From: JAJDGF01 sp031549325
Lineage (GTDB): Bacteria > Bacillota > Clostridia > Christensenellales > Aristaeellaceae
Reading direction: 5' to 3'
NCBI GenBank assembly: GCA_031549325.1
Contig: JAVBQA010000030.1
Coordinates: forward strand, 1 to 64,000
DNA length: 64,000 nt
Translations under genes and position numbers: made by a program
Notes under the pieces: generated by a model
What the model saw: the letters and a program-made list of their open reading frames with translations, nothing else
What the model was told of the DNA's origin: nothing
Databases searched by the model: none
Shown: in pieces, positions 54,830 through 62,338 of the stretch
Position numbering within the stretch: the first letter of the stretch is position 1
Layout: each line of letters begins with the position of its first letter

Positions 54830-54860
54830 ATACCTTCGCCCCAAAGCGGAGGTATACTTT
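54830..54860 (+). terminator. Terminator after the esterase/peptidoglycan-binding transcript
   Basis: ATACCTTCGC pairs with GCGGAGGTAT (one G-U) and is followed by an ACTTTATT stretch. Confidence 0.55.
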
Positions 54861-54925
54861 ATTATACTGGATGGCGGACGGAAGCCCGCGATCCGGATTG
54901 CCTTATGGGCATGAGCAGGAAATCA

Positions 54926-54955
54926 TTGACAAAACGCGCGCATTTCGTATAGAAT
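54926..54955 (+). promoter_or_regulatory. Promoter of the small exported-protein gene
   Basis: TTGACA, 18 bp, TAGAAT on the plus strand, about 70 bp before the ATG. Confidence 0.65.
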
Positions 54956-55027
54956 GAAAAAGTATACGAGCTTTACAAACGGCGAAACGCGGCGCGAATT
55001 GTCGCAAGGGTTGAGGAGGCATTTTCC

Positions 55028-55549
55028 ATGAAAAGCCGGAGGTTTATGGCGCTCTTGCTGGCGCTGATGTTTTCCATGAGCATGTTTGCCTTGCCGGGCG
55101 CCGCGCTCGCCGAGGCCAAGCTGAACGCCAAGGATTACACCAGCAAGAAAGCCGCTTTTAAAGTGGGCGTCACCACCTACCGCATCGGCACGACTTCCAA
55201 AACCTGGAAGAAGAAGCTGGGCAATTACACCCGCAAGCAGAGCGACGGCGATTCGGAAGAGTATGCCTACTACATATACAATTTCTCCAACCGGAACGTG
55301 CGCGTGGAGACGCTGTGCAACCTGGAGACCAACAAGGAGACCGTGGTGGGCGTTCTGATCACCGGACGCACGGTGGGCACTTCCGATGGGCTCAAGGTCG
55401 GCAACACCTTCAAGAAGATGATAAGGATCTACGGCGAAGGCTACAAGAAGTCCGGGAGCAGCACCTACACCTATACCGCCGGCGGCAACTCCATGGCCGT
55501 CAAGATCCAGAACAACAAGGTAAAGTCAATCACACTGATGAAACTGTAA
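55028..55549 (+). CDS. Small exported protein of unknown family
   Basis: Secreted protein (173 aa). The signal peptide ends ALAEA; the mature part is basic and rich in Lys, Thr, Gly and Tyr (FKVGVTTYRIGTTSKTW, GLKVGNTFKKMIRIYGEGYKK). The KVGNTFKKMIRIYGEGY pattern occurs in small wall-associated proteins of Clostridia. GAGGAGG precedes ATG 55028 and a strong terminator follows. No catalytic motif is visible. Confidence 0.65.
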   Translation: MKSRRFMALLLALMFSMSMFALPGAALAEAKLNAKDYTSKKAAFKVGVTTYRIGTTSKTWKKKLGNYTRKQSDGDSEEYAYYIYNFSNRNVRVETLCNLETNKETVVGVLITGRTVGTSDGLKVGNTFKKMIRIYGEGYKKSGSSTYTYTAGGNSMAVKIQNNKVKSITLMKL

Positions 55550-55563
55550 AACGGCGGTTGCAG

Positions 55564-55590
55564 CCCCGGCCAGCATAGGCCGGGGTTTTT
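55564..55590 (+). terminator. Terminator of the small exported-protein gene
   Basis: CCCCGGCC/GGCCGGGG with a 6-nt loop, followed by TTTTT. Confidence 0.88.
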
Positions 55591-55668
55591 GCTGCCCGCG
55601 CCGCGCGAGGATAGGGGAGCGCGGCGGGCGGAAGGGGCTTGCTCCCCGGCGCGGACGTCTCCGGCAAA

Positions 55669-55854
55669 CGAAATGCAAGTCTTGTGAATCAGGGATTCAC
55701 GGGCAGACTTGCATCCATCAAGGATCCCAGCCTGAGGGCGCGCAGGCCTCCCTTCGGCGGCTTTGATCCGGGGGTCTCGGCCTCCGCCCCCCCCCTTGGG
55801 CTTGGCTGTTCTGCAAGCTCAATATTCCTTTTCTGCGCGACATAGGCTTTTTTT
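55669..55854 (+). repeat. Dispersed 185-bp repeat, copy B
   Basis: Matches copy A at 29929-30113 from CGAAATGCAAGTC to ATAGGCTTTTTTT. It lies between converging genes, as copy A does. An open frame ending in PLGLGCSASSIFLFC runs through both copies, but without a start or ribosome site, so it is probably not a gene. Confidence 0.9.
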
Positions 55855-55863
55855 GACAAGCTG

Positions 55864-55890
55864 AATCCCCGGCCCAGAGGGCCGGGGATT
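55864..55890. terminator. Bidirectional terminator before the SH3b gene
   Basis: Perfect 12-bp stem AATCCCCGGCCC/GGGCCGGGGATT around AGA, between converging transcripts. T-runs are weak. Confidence 0.6.
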
Positions 55891-55908
55891 TGTGCGCGTG
55901 GGGTTGGG

Positions 55909-56412
55909 TTACTTTTTGGCCGAGCGCAGGTACTTCAGGTTCACATAGCCCACCTTGCCGTTGCTGACCACGCGGATCAGCCCCCAGCTGCCATGCCGCT
56001 CAAGCAGCACCATCGTCGGGCTTTTGGATACGCTGAACTTGACCTTGCCCTTCTTGCTGGGCTTGCTGCGCACCGGCAGCGAGCTCGAGCGCGACTTGTA
56101 CAGGTTGCCCACTTTGGCGGAGACATGCGCGTTCAGGAAGTCTTTGTACATGTAGCCGGTCTTGCCGTTGCCAAGCTCAATCTTGAGCCATCCCCGGTAG
56201 TCCTTCAAGAAGGTGACCCGCTGACCCTTGCGCAGTTTGGTCAGCACGTCCGATCCGGACACGGGTTTGGCCCGAAGCCGCGCAAAATCGGTGTTGACGA
56301 CCAGAATGTCACCCTTTGAGGCTGCCAGCGCAGGCGCTGCGGACAGAATCAGGGTCAGTGCGATCAACATCATGCTGAGTATGGTGCGGAACACATTGCG
56401 ATTTTGCTTCAT
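55909..56412 (-). CDS. Secreted protein with two bacterial SH3 domains
   Basis: Exported protein (167 aa). The signal peptide ends ALAAS. Two SH3b repeats follow: about 35-95 (DFARLRAKPVSGSDVLTKL, GWLKIELGNGKTGYMYKDF) and about 105-165 (SLPVRSKPSKKGKVKFSVS, GWGLIRV-like). SH3b domains usually bind cell-wall peptides. The ATG is at 56412. No catalytic domain is attached, so it is probably a wall-binding protein. Confidence 0.82.
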   Translation of the reverse strand: MKQNRNVFRTILSMMLIALTLILSAAPALAASKGDILVVNTDFARLRAKPVSGSDVLTKLRKGQRVTFLKDYRGWLKIELGNGKTGYMYKDFLNAHVSAKVGNLYKSRSSSLPVRSKPSKKGKVKFSVSKSPTMVLLERHGSWGLIRVVSNGKVGYVNLKYLRSAKK

Positions 56413-56834
56413 AAGACACGACCCCCAACGATGTTTAGATGACCAATTTCATTCGTTCTCATTCGTAAGTATAGCATTCGGGTTGTCGTTTGTAAATACA
56501 TTTTCGTCATAAATTGTAATAATTTTGAAATAGTTTTTTGGCTGTCCGTAACCTTACGTTTTTCCTTTACGGCTTTGTGTGTGCCTGCGCAATGGCGTAG
56601 AGATTCATATGTTGGCCGTTCATCCATTAGACGCCGCGCAAGGCCCGTAAGCTGCCAAAAAACCAAGTCAGGGATGTAAATTTTTGCCAGGCGTTTTATG
56701 GCATCATGGTGTAAAAATGCCAAGTTTCGCCAAAATAGCCCTCTACTGGTGTAACTATATACTTTGTGGCGAATTTTGTCAATAGAAAAACAGACCGTTT
56801 TCTAAGAAACAGCCTGTTTTTGCGAAAAGTTATG
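56413..56834. other. AT-rich gap without a supported gene
   Basis: Clearly more AT-rich than its surroundings. It holds the likely promoter of the SH3b gene (minus TATACT near 56467) and an A/T hairpin stretch at 56786-56822 that could end the spoIIP transcript. A 104-aa minus-strand frame (56409-56723) has unusual composition and overlaps that promoter, so it is not called. Confidence 0.6.
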
Positions 56835-57980
56835 TTATTTTTTGTGTTTGTCCGGCTTTTCTCCGATGACGCCGCCGGTGATCTCGCTGGTGCCGCGCGC
56901 CAGCTTTTGCTTCCAGTTGCTCAGCGTGCCGGTGGAGACCAGCGCATAGGCCACCGCGCCCAGTATGGCCAACCCGATCAGCCAGGCGATGCCGGTGGCG
57001 CCCGCGCTGTTTTCGGTAGGCGTCTCCTCGGCCTTGGCCGTGCCGCCAAACAGCACATCGTTCAGCACCTCGGCGATGTATTTGGTGGACTTTTCCACCT
57101 CGTCCTTATCGGAGGTGTGTGTGCCCATCTCCAGCAGCAGCGCCTTGGGGTACAACTCCTGGTTGTAGTTGCCCTTGCCGATGAAGATGTCCTTGATGAA
57201 TCCGGGGTATTTTTTGTCGGCCTCGGCTTTGACCTTCTTGGCGAAGGCGCGGTTCGCGTCGGAATTCGGGTTGTTGCGCCCCACAAACAGGCGCACCTTG
57301 GTCATATCCTCGCCGTCGACTTTTGTCGTGTATTCGGATGCGTCCGGGATGCCGTCGCGATGAATGTCGAGCAAAGCGGCCGGGCGCTGTTTGATGAAGT
57401 CCTCGGCGATCTGGCGCGAGCGGCGGTAAGCGCCCGCGTCGTGAGGCAGCGAGGTCTTCTTGCTGTATTCCACGTTGACCCCCAGCGCTTCCAGCTGCTT
57501 TTTCAGCGAATCACCCACGTCATAAATGCCCGCGTCTTTGAGCTTGCTGGAGGTTCCGTCGTCCGGCACATAGGACTCGTCGCTGTGGGTGGAGTACATG
57601 CAGATCAGGTTGTTCGTGTTCTGGCCGCTCTTTTCGGTGGCTTCGGGAGAGGCGGTCTGGGAGAGCACGGCCGCCACGGCGGTCGCTTCGTTCCTGGAGA
57701 TCGCCGGTTCCTTGCCGAGGTGGCTGAGGGCGGCGGTGCACTGGGCCTCGTCCACGCTGACCACGCGGTACAGCTCGTCGTCCCCCGTGATCAGTTCGTC
57801 GTCCACGAACACCTTGGAGGCGCGGCTGGTCAGGAACTTGCCCTGCTCGTCAAACAGCCGGTACACCGTGTCGCCGTCGTTCTCACCGTCCGCATAGATG
57901 GGATCCATGTCAAGCGCCAGCGCCATGCCCTGCGGCAGCAGCAGTGCCAGCAGCAGCAGCGCCATGATAAACCGTTTCAT
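56835..57980 (-). CDS. spoIIP: Stage II sporulation protein P
   Basis: Membrane-anchored N-acetylmuramoyl-L-alanine amidase/endopeptidase (381 aa) that helps thin septal wall for engulfment during sporulation. It has a signal segment, a catalytic domain with STHSDESYVP near 130, DIHRDGIPDASEY and LLEMGTHTSDKDEVEK, and one membrane span near the C-terminus (IAWLIGLAILGAVAYALV). It overlaps the DUF1614 gene by 4 nt. Partners spoIID and spoIIM are not in this window. Confidence 0.9.
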   Translation of the reverse strand: MKRFIMALLLLALLLPQGMALALDMDPIYADGENDGDTVYRLFDEQGKFLTSRASKVFVDDELITGDDELYRVVSVDEAQCTAALSHLGKEPAISRNEATAVAAVLSQTASPEATEKSGQNTNNLICMYSTHSDESYVPDDGTSSKLKDAGIYDVGDSLKKQLEALGVNVEYSKKTSLPHDAGAYRRSRQIAEDFIKQRPAALLDIHRDGIPDASEYTTKVDGEDMTKVRLFVGRNNPNSDANRAFAKKVKAEADKKYPGFIKDIFIGKGNYNQELYPKALLLEMGTHTSDKDEVEKSTKYIAEVLNDVLFGGTAKAEETPTENSAGATGIAWLIGLAILGAVAYALVSTGTLSNWKQKLARGTSEITGGVIGEKPDKHKK

Positions 57981-58642
57981 TTTCTGCGATCCCTCCTTCT
58001 TAGCTCACCGCCGGAAAACTCGCGCTCCGGGTCACCCTGGCTTCCGCGCACGCCGCGCTCAAGCAGTTCGCCCAGCAGCTCCGCGAGCAGCACCGCCAAA
58101 ATGCCCGAGATCACCACCGCGTCCAGCGCGCCCGCGCCGCCCAGCGCAAGCGGCTGCGCGATGCCTTGGCTCCAGTTGATGACGGCCTGCGCCGTGTCGG
58201 CCAGCATCACGCCCAGCACGCCCGCGATGAACGCGCCGCGCCTGGAGCCGCCAAACACAAACGCCAGCAGGCCCGCCGCGATGCCATAGATGTAGTTGGG
58301 GTCGAAGCCCATCGTCTCTGGCTCGTTGGGCAGCAGCCGCCCGAGAAAGAACACCGCCGCGCCGGTCAGGCAGGCCGCCAGCAGCGAGCGCACGCGCTCC
58401 CAGGCGGTGTCCGCCTTGATCCACAGATACACGCACAGCGCCAGCGGAACCAGCGCGCCGCCGATGTTGAACGAGAACAGCGGCGTGACCTGGATATCCG
58501 GGATCAGCCCGCCCACGAAGATCAGCGCAACGAACAGGATCGCCTGGCGGTCGGTCAGGCGCAGCTTGTCCAGCACGCGCTGCGCCACGCCGAACATGAT
58601 CAGCACCGCCACCACAATCAGCAGAATCAGCCCAATTGACAT
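57977..58642 (-). CDS. DUF1614 membrane protein
   Basis: Polytopic protein (221 aa) with about six hydrophobic segments and glycine-rich loops (GGLIPDIQVTPLFSFNIGGA, VFGGSRRGAFIAGVLGVM). DUF1614 genes are often found with sporulation genes. ATG 58642 has GAGGTG 10 nt upstream; a GTG at 58651 overlaps it. It is coupled to spoIIP by a 4-nt overlap. Function unknown. Confidence 0.78.
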   Translation of the reverse strand: MSIGLILLIVVAVLIMFGVAQRVLDKLRLTDRQAILFVALIFVGGLIPDIQVTPLFSFNIGGALVPLALCVYLWIKADTAWERVRSLLAACLTGAAVFFLGRLLPNEPETMGFDPNYIYGIAAGLLAFVFGGSRRGAFIAGVLGVMLADTAQAVINWSQGIAQPLALGGAGALDAVVISGILAVLLAELLGELLERGVRGSQGDPEREFSGGELRRRDRRK

Positions 58643-58721
58643 ATTGCTCACACCTCAAATGAAGATTTCACCGGTATTATGGGCATGGCGCGGGCAAAAC
58701 ATGCAAATGGGCGGTTTTGGG

Positions 58722-59306
58722 TCAATCGGTGATGGTTTTTCGCGGATCGAGCAGCACGCGGCAACAGACGCCCATGCGCGCCCTGGCCAGATCTGTGCCG
58801 TCCGGCGATTGCAGCGCACCGCTTGCCAGCAATGTCTCAAAACGCTTCGCGGACAGGCCAAGGATCTCGCGCAGCAGCGCGCTCAGCTTCACGCCTAGCG
58901 GCACCGGGCAGTCCATGAGGATTTCGGCCGGTTCGGCCAACGCTGCCGGGCCGGACCGCTCGCCCTCGATGCGGTACCGCAGGCCGTCGTACCGCAGCGG
59001 CGCGCCCTGCCGGGCGTGCAACTGGGCGTCGAAGGCCAGCGCGCGAACCAGCGCCCCGTCGTTTTCGAGCAGCCGGTCATACAGCGTTCGATCCAGGCGT
59101 CCCGGCGCGACGCGGGCGAATAGCTCGAAATTCCAGGTCTGGCCGCAGCACTGGCAGCGGTGGATCAGCCATACGTCTAGCCGCTTCTTCTGGGCGTTGA
59201 CGCGGATCTCGTTGGCGGGGTAAAACGGCATGGGCCTTCCGCACTTCGCGCAGGGCCGCATGACGTGGGGATAGGTCTCTGGGATGATGTGAAGATGGTA
59301 TCGCAT
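58722..59306 (-). CDS. DUF1062-family protein
   Basis: Soluble protein (194 aa) of DUF1062. It begins with a zinc-ribbon-like CAKCGRPMPFYPANEIRVNA, then RLDVWLIHRCQCCGQTWN, the family hallmark. GGAAAG precedes ATG 59306. It lies 32 bp past the small-RNA terminator. The role is unknown. Confidence 0.82.
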   Translation of the reverse strand: MRYHLHIIPETYPHVMRPCAKCGRPMPFYPANEIRVNAQKKRLDVWLIHRCQCCGQTWNFELFARVAPGRLDRTLYDRLLENDGALVRALAFDAQLHARQGAPLRYDGLRYRIEGERSGPAALAEPAEILMDCPVPLGVKLSALLREILGLSAKRFETLLASGALQSPDGTDLARARMGVCCRVLLDPRKTITD

Positions 59307-59337
59307 GGCTCGACTCTTTCCGAGCGAAAAATGCGCA

Positions 59338-59368
59338 TAAAAAAGAGCCGTGCCCTTGGCACAGCTCT
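59338..59368 (-). terminator. Terminator of the candidate small RNA
   Basis: On the minus strand AGAGCTGTGCC pairs with GGCACGGCTCT around AAG, followed by TTTTTTA: a strong intrinsic terminator. Confidence 0.85.
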
Positions 59369-59526
59369 ATCACGGCGGACGGTTATGAGGCCCGCGTTCT
59401 GCGTCGCTCTGCGTAATTTTCATGGAGCAACAAACCCCTCGCGCGGCACGCGCGAAGCGCCTGTGATACAATTGAAAATTACGCGTTGTTTGGCAAAACG
59501 GACGGCCTCCTTTTTCATAAAGTTGC
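59339..59526 (-). ncRNA. Candidate structured small RNA, possibly 6S-like
   Basis: A minus-strand unit of about 190 nt with its own perfect promoter and a strong terminator. It folds in layers: GGCCTC (59504-59509) with GAGGCC (59387-59392), then the perfect 12-bp pair GCGTAATTTTCA (59411-59422) / TGAAAATTACGC (59473-59484), and an inner hairpin TCGCGCG/CGCGCGA (59439-59455). Length and nested-rod shape resemble 6S RNA, but no sequence signature was recognised. A 32-codon frame (starting MKKEAVRF) crosses it without a ribosome site. Confidence 0.5.
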
Positions 59527-59531
59527 GGTTT

Positions 59532-59560
59532 ATTATAGCATTGGCTGCGTCACATGTCAA
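59532..59560 (-). promoter_or_regulatory. Consensus promoter of the candidate small RNA
   Basis: Minus strand TTGACA (59555-59560), 17 bp, TATAAT (59532-59537). It begins directly after the stop of the ABC ATPase gene. Confidence 0.85.
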
Positions 59561-60541
59561 TCACGCCCACTGCCTGTACAGATCCGCGATCACCGATTCG
59601 ATGGGCGCGCGGCCGGTCTCCACGTCTGTCACGCCGGGCACGTCGGCCAGCGCGCGCAGCAGCGCCTGCATCTGCGCCTCGCCCGCGTCGTAGGCGTAGG
59701 CATAGCCGCCGTTTTCGCGCCCGATCAGCTCGGCTCCGGGCAGGCGCGGCGGCTCGCCGGGCACGCTCAGCCTGAGCGTGCGCCGGGTGCCCGCCCGGTG
59801 CAGCTCGTCCGGCGCTCCGTCAAACGCGATCGCACCCTTGCTGATCAGCAGCAGCCGCCCGGCCATCTCGGTCAGGTCGTCCATGTCGTGGCTGGTCACC
59901 AGAATCGTCACGCCCGATTCGCGGTTGATCCGCTTCAGGAACTCGATCATCATGCGCTTGGCCAGCACGTCCAGCCCCAGCGTGGGCTCGTCCAGCAGCA
60001 ACAGCTCGGGCGCGTGCAGCATGGTCATGCCCAGGTTCGCGCGCATACGCTGCCCCAGGGACAGCTCGCGCGAGAAGGTGTTCAGGATCTCATGAAGCCC
60101 GAGCAGATCGGTCACGTGTCGGAGCATGTCGTCGTAAGTGGCGTCCGGGATCGACCACACGGCCTTTTTCCATTCGAAGGACGTCCTCACCGGGTGATCC
60201 CACCACAGCTCGCTGCGGTTGCCGAACAGCACGCCGGTCTTGCGCATGATTCGGATGCGATCCTTCAGGGGATCCACGCCAAACACGCGCGTCTGCCCGG
60301 CATCCGGCGCCAGCATGCCGCACAGCAGCTTGAACGTGGTGCTCTTGCCCGCGCCGTTGGGGCCGGCGTAGGCCACAAACTCGCCGCGCTTGATTTGGAA
60401 GGAGACGTCGTTCAGCGCCGTCACGCGCACGGTTTCGCGCCTTGTCAGCGACAGCGCGCGCTTCTGGTCGAAGTGTTTGGAGGCGTGAATCAGCTCAGCG
60501 GTGCCCCATGTCGCGGTAGCGGCCGACGGAGTATTTTGCAT
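59561..60541 (-). CDS. ABC-2 exporter ATP-binding protein
   Basis: Cytoplasmic ATPase (326 aa) of an ABC-2-type exporter. Walker A is GPNGAGKSTT, the signature LSLGQRMRANLGM (a variant of LSGGQ), Walker B LLLLDEPTLGLD, and SHDMDD follows. AAAGGA precedes ATG 60541. Its start overlaps the upstream permease gene by 47 nt. The pattern matches the COG4586 group. Substrate is not known. Confidence 0.88.
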   Translation of the reverse strand: MQNTPSAATATWGTAELIHASKHFDQKRALSLTRRETVRVTALNDVSFQIKRGEFVAYAGPNGAGKSTTFKLLCGMLAPDAGQTRVFGVDPLKDRIRIMRKTGVLFGNRSELWWDHPVRTSFEWKKAVWSIPDATYDDMLRHVTDLLGLHEILNTFSRELSLGQRMRANLGMTMLHAPELLLLDEPTLGLDVLAKRMMIEFLKRINRESGVTILVTSHDMDDLTEMAGRLLLISKGAIAFDGAPDELHRAGTRRTLRLSVPGEPPRLPGAELIGRENGGYAYAYDAGEAQMQALLRALADVPGVTDVETGRAPIESVIADLYRQWA

Positions 60542-61328
60542 GGTGTTTCAGTCCTTTCCGAAAAAATGCCTGCGCCAGCGCGCAGAGGAGCATCGCCACG
60601 GTCAGAGGCAGCCAGGCGTAGACTTGGGGCGCCTGCCCGAGCAGGATGCGGCTTGGAAACCAGGCCATCAGCCCGGCGGGCAGCACGGTGAGCAGCGTCG
60701 TCAGCAGCGGCAGGGGCAGCCCGAACAGCGGAAAGCGCCCCAGCGTGGTCAGCAGGTCGTGGGCGACGGAGGAGATCTCCTCGCAGGCGACCGGCTGGTA
60801 AAACGCGCTGGCGGCGATCAGGTAGCTGGCGCCCATCTCGATGGCCACATGGACCAGCGCCAGCAACGCAAGCAGCAGCACCCAGGCGGGCGTGACGGCA
60901 ATGCCCAGCCTGGACGTCGCGCAGCACACGACCACCAGACCGGTGAGGGCGCCGCTGTTGCCGGACACCGGGATAAAGCCCTCGCACAGCAGCTGCATCC
61001 ACAGCGGGATGGGCTGCATCAGCATGTGATCCACCTGGCCGCGCCCCACGCGCCTGGAGATCTGGTGCACGTTGCTGCCGCCAAACAGCATCAGCAGCGT
61101 GCCGCCGGCCAGCTGGTAGAACCCCAGCATGAACAGCATCTGCCAGGTGTCAAACCCGCCGATGCCTGAGAACCGTTCGGACAGCAGCAGCACGCCGCTG
61201 ACCGCCGAGACAGAGATCAGCAAATCGCTGAAGATCACTAGCATGCAGCTCTTCATGTCCTGCAGGAACCAGCGCAGATCCATGCGGGCGTACAGCCGGT
61301 ACAGCTGGAGAATCTGTCTAACCGCCAT
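60495..61328 (-). CDS. ABC-2 exporter permease (COG4587/COG3694-like), second gene
   Basis: Membrane permease (277 aa) with about six hydrophobic segments; it starts MAVRQILQLYRLYARMD. It overlaps the ATPase gene by 47 nt and the first permease by 11 nt. Together the three genes form one exporter operon. The substrate could be a lipid, peptide or drug. Confidence 0.8.
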   Translation of the reverse strand: MAVRQILQLYRLYARMDLRWFLQDMKSCMLVIFSDLLISVSAVSGVLLLSERFSGIGGFDTWQMLFMLGFYQLAGGTLLMLFGGSNVHQISRRVGRGQVDHMLMQPIPLWMQLLCEGFIPVSGNSGALTGLVVVCCATSRLGIAVTPAWVLLLALLALVHVAIEMGASYLIAASAFYQPVACEEISSVAHDLLTTLGRFPLFGLPLPLLTTLLTVLPAGLMAWFPSRILLGQAPQVYAWLPLTVAMLLCALAQAFFRKGLKHHAKYSVGRYRDMGHR

Positions 61329-62088
61329 AGGACACCATCCTCTCGCTGGATTTTCTGAAGCACAGCAGCGCCAGCGGCCAGAGCGTCAGCGTCCAGAACA
61401 GCTGCGCCGGGATGAGCCTTTCGGGGGATTCGAGGCCGCTGAACAGCGCCAGCGGCGCGCCCGCCAGCGTCCCCAGCGGCGACAGGGAAAGCCACTCGCC
61501 GACGCCCCAGGGCAGCGCCGCGAAGGGGATCAGCGCGCCGGTGAGCAGCGCCGTCAGCGCCTCTCGGATGCTGTGCACCGTCCATTCCAGGTTCTTCATG
61601 CGCATAAGCAGACACGCGAACAGGTAGTCTACCGCGAAGCCCTGCAGGATGGCCAGGGGGAGGGACAGGAAGAACCAGGGCGTGGCGGGGACCAAGCTGA
61701 CCCCGAGCAGCGCCGAGAACAGGAGCACAGGGCTCGTGAAAATCAGCAGCGGCAGCAGCCAACCGCCCACCGTGTGCGCCGCCACCTGGCCCAGCACAGG
61801 GGAAGGGCGCAGGTATTGGGAGAGCATCGTGCCGTCGTGCAGCCAGCTGGAGGCGGGCGTGCGCACATCCAGCATGGGCGCGAGCGCCGCGCCCAGCACG
61901 GTGTAGCTGAGCATCTGGGGCAGCGTCAGGCCGTCCAGGTCCGCGCCCTGGCTGAACAGCGCGCGCCAGATGAAGCAGAGCGCCAGCAGCGCGGCGATGC
62001 GCACCAGGTACTGGCCAACCAGGTTCATCAGCCCAAAGTAGCCCTTCTCCTTCATGCACATCAGCGCCGTGGCCGTGTATTGTTTCAT
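61318..62088 (-). CDS. ABC-2 exporter permease, first gene
   Basis: Membrane permease (256 aa) with about six hydrophobic segments (YLVRIAALLALCFIWRALF, LLPLLIFTSPVLLFSALLG). GGAGG lies 7-8 nt before ATG 62088. It is the first structural gene behind the leader with a 37-codon frame and a strong hairpin. The family resembles COG3694/COG4587 permeases of unknown substrate. Confidence 0.82.
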   Translation of the reverse strand: MKQYTATALMCMKEKGYFGLMNLVGQYLVRIAALLALCFIWRALFSQGADLDGLTLPQMLSYTVLGAALAPMLDVRTPASSWLHDGTMLSQYLRPSPVLGQVAAHTVGGWLLPLLIFTSPVLLFSALLGVSLVPATPWFFLSLPLAILQGFAVDYLFACLLMRMKNLEWTVHSIREALTALLTGALIPFAALPWGVGEWLSLSPLGTLAGAPLALFSGLESPERLIPAQLFWTLTLWPLALLCFRKSSERMVSYGG

Positions 62089-62120
62089 GGTGTTTCCTCC
62101 GTACATAAAAATCCGCAAAC

Positions 62121-62149
62121 AAAAAGCGGGCGGCCCTTTGGCCGCCCGC
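62121..62149 (-). terminator. Attenuator hairpin ahead of the ABC-2 operon
   Basis: Perfect 10-bp GC stem GCGGGCGGCC/GGCCGCCCGC around AAAG, followed on the minus strand by TTTTTG. It stands between promoter and first gene. Confidence 0.8.
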
Positions 62150-62168
62150 AGAAAAACGCGTCTAAAGA

Positions 62169-62282
62169 TCAGCTCTCGGCGCGCGCGGGGGAACAAAAGG
62201 GCATAACTATCCCGTCAGCGCCAAAAAGGGATCCGAAAAAACGGAACCGAAGATCCAGCATCGACTTGAGCTGTCTTGTCAC
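62169..62282 (-). CDS. Possible 37-aa leader peptide of the ABC-2 operon
   Basis: A GTG start at 62282 is 8 nt past GAGGAGG, giving 37 codons ending in TGA at 62169, 20 nt before the terminator hairpin. The peptide (starts MTRQLKSMLDLRFRFFGSLF) is basic, then hydrophobic. It could be a leader that sets the attenuator or a small peptide in its own right. It has no known family. Confidence 0.5.
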   Translation of the reverse strand: MTRQLKSMLDLRFRFFGSLFGADGIVMPFCSPARAES

Positions 62283-62305
62283 CGCGCACACCTCCTCACC
62301 GAGTC

Positions 62306-62334
62306 ATGATAGCAGACGCCATGGTTCCTGTCAA
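62306..62334 (-). promoter_or_regulatory. Promoter of the ABC-2 operon
   Basis: Minus strand TTGACA, 17 bp, TATCAT, giving a leader of about 210 nt before the first permease. Confidence 0.75.
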
Positions 62335-62338
62335 GCCG

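Noticed and set aside
55639..55845. 68-aa frame ending in SSIFLFCAT within repeat copy B, also seen in copy A
   Set aside because: The conserved frame follows from the repeat being conserved; there is no start or ribosome site in common and it is better read as non-coding.
56409..56723. 104-aa minus-strand open frame upstream of the SH3b protein
   Set aside because: No ribosome site, composition unlike nearby genes, and it runs through the probable promoter of the next gene.
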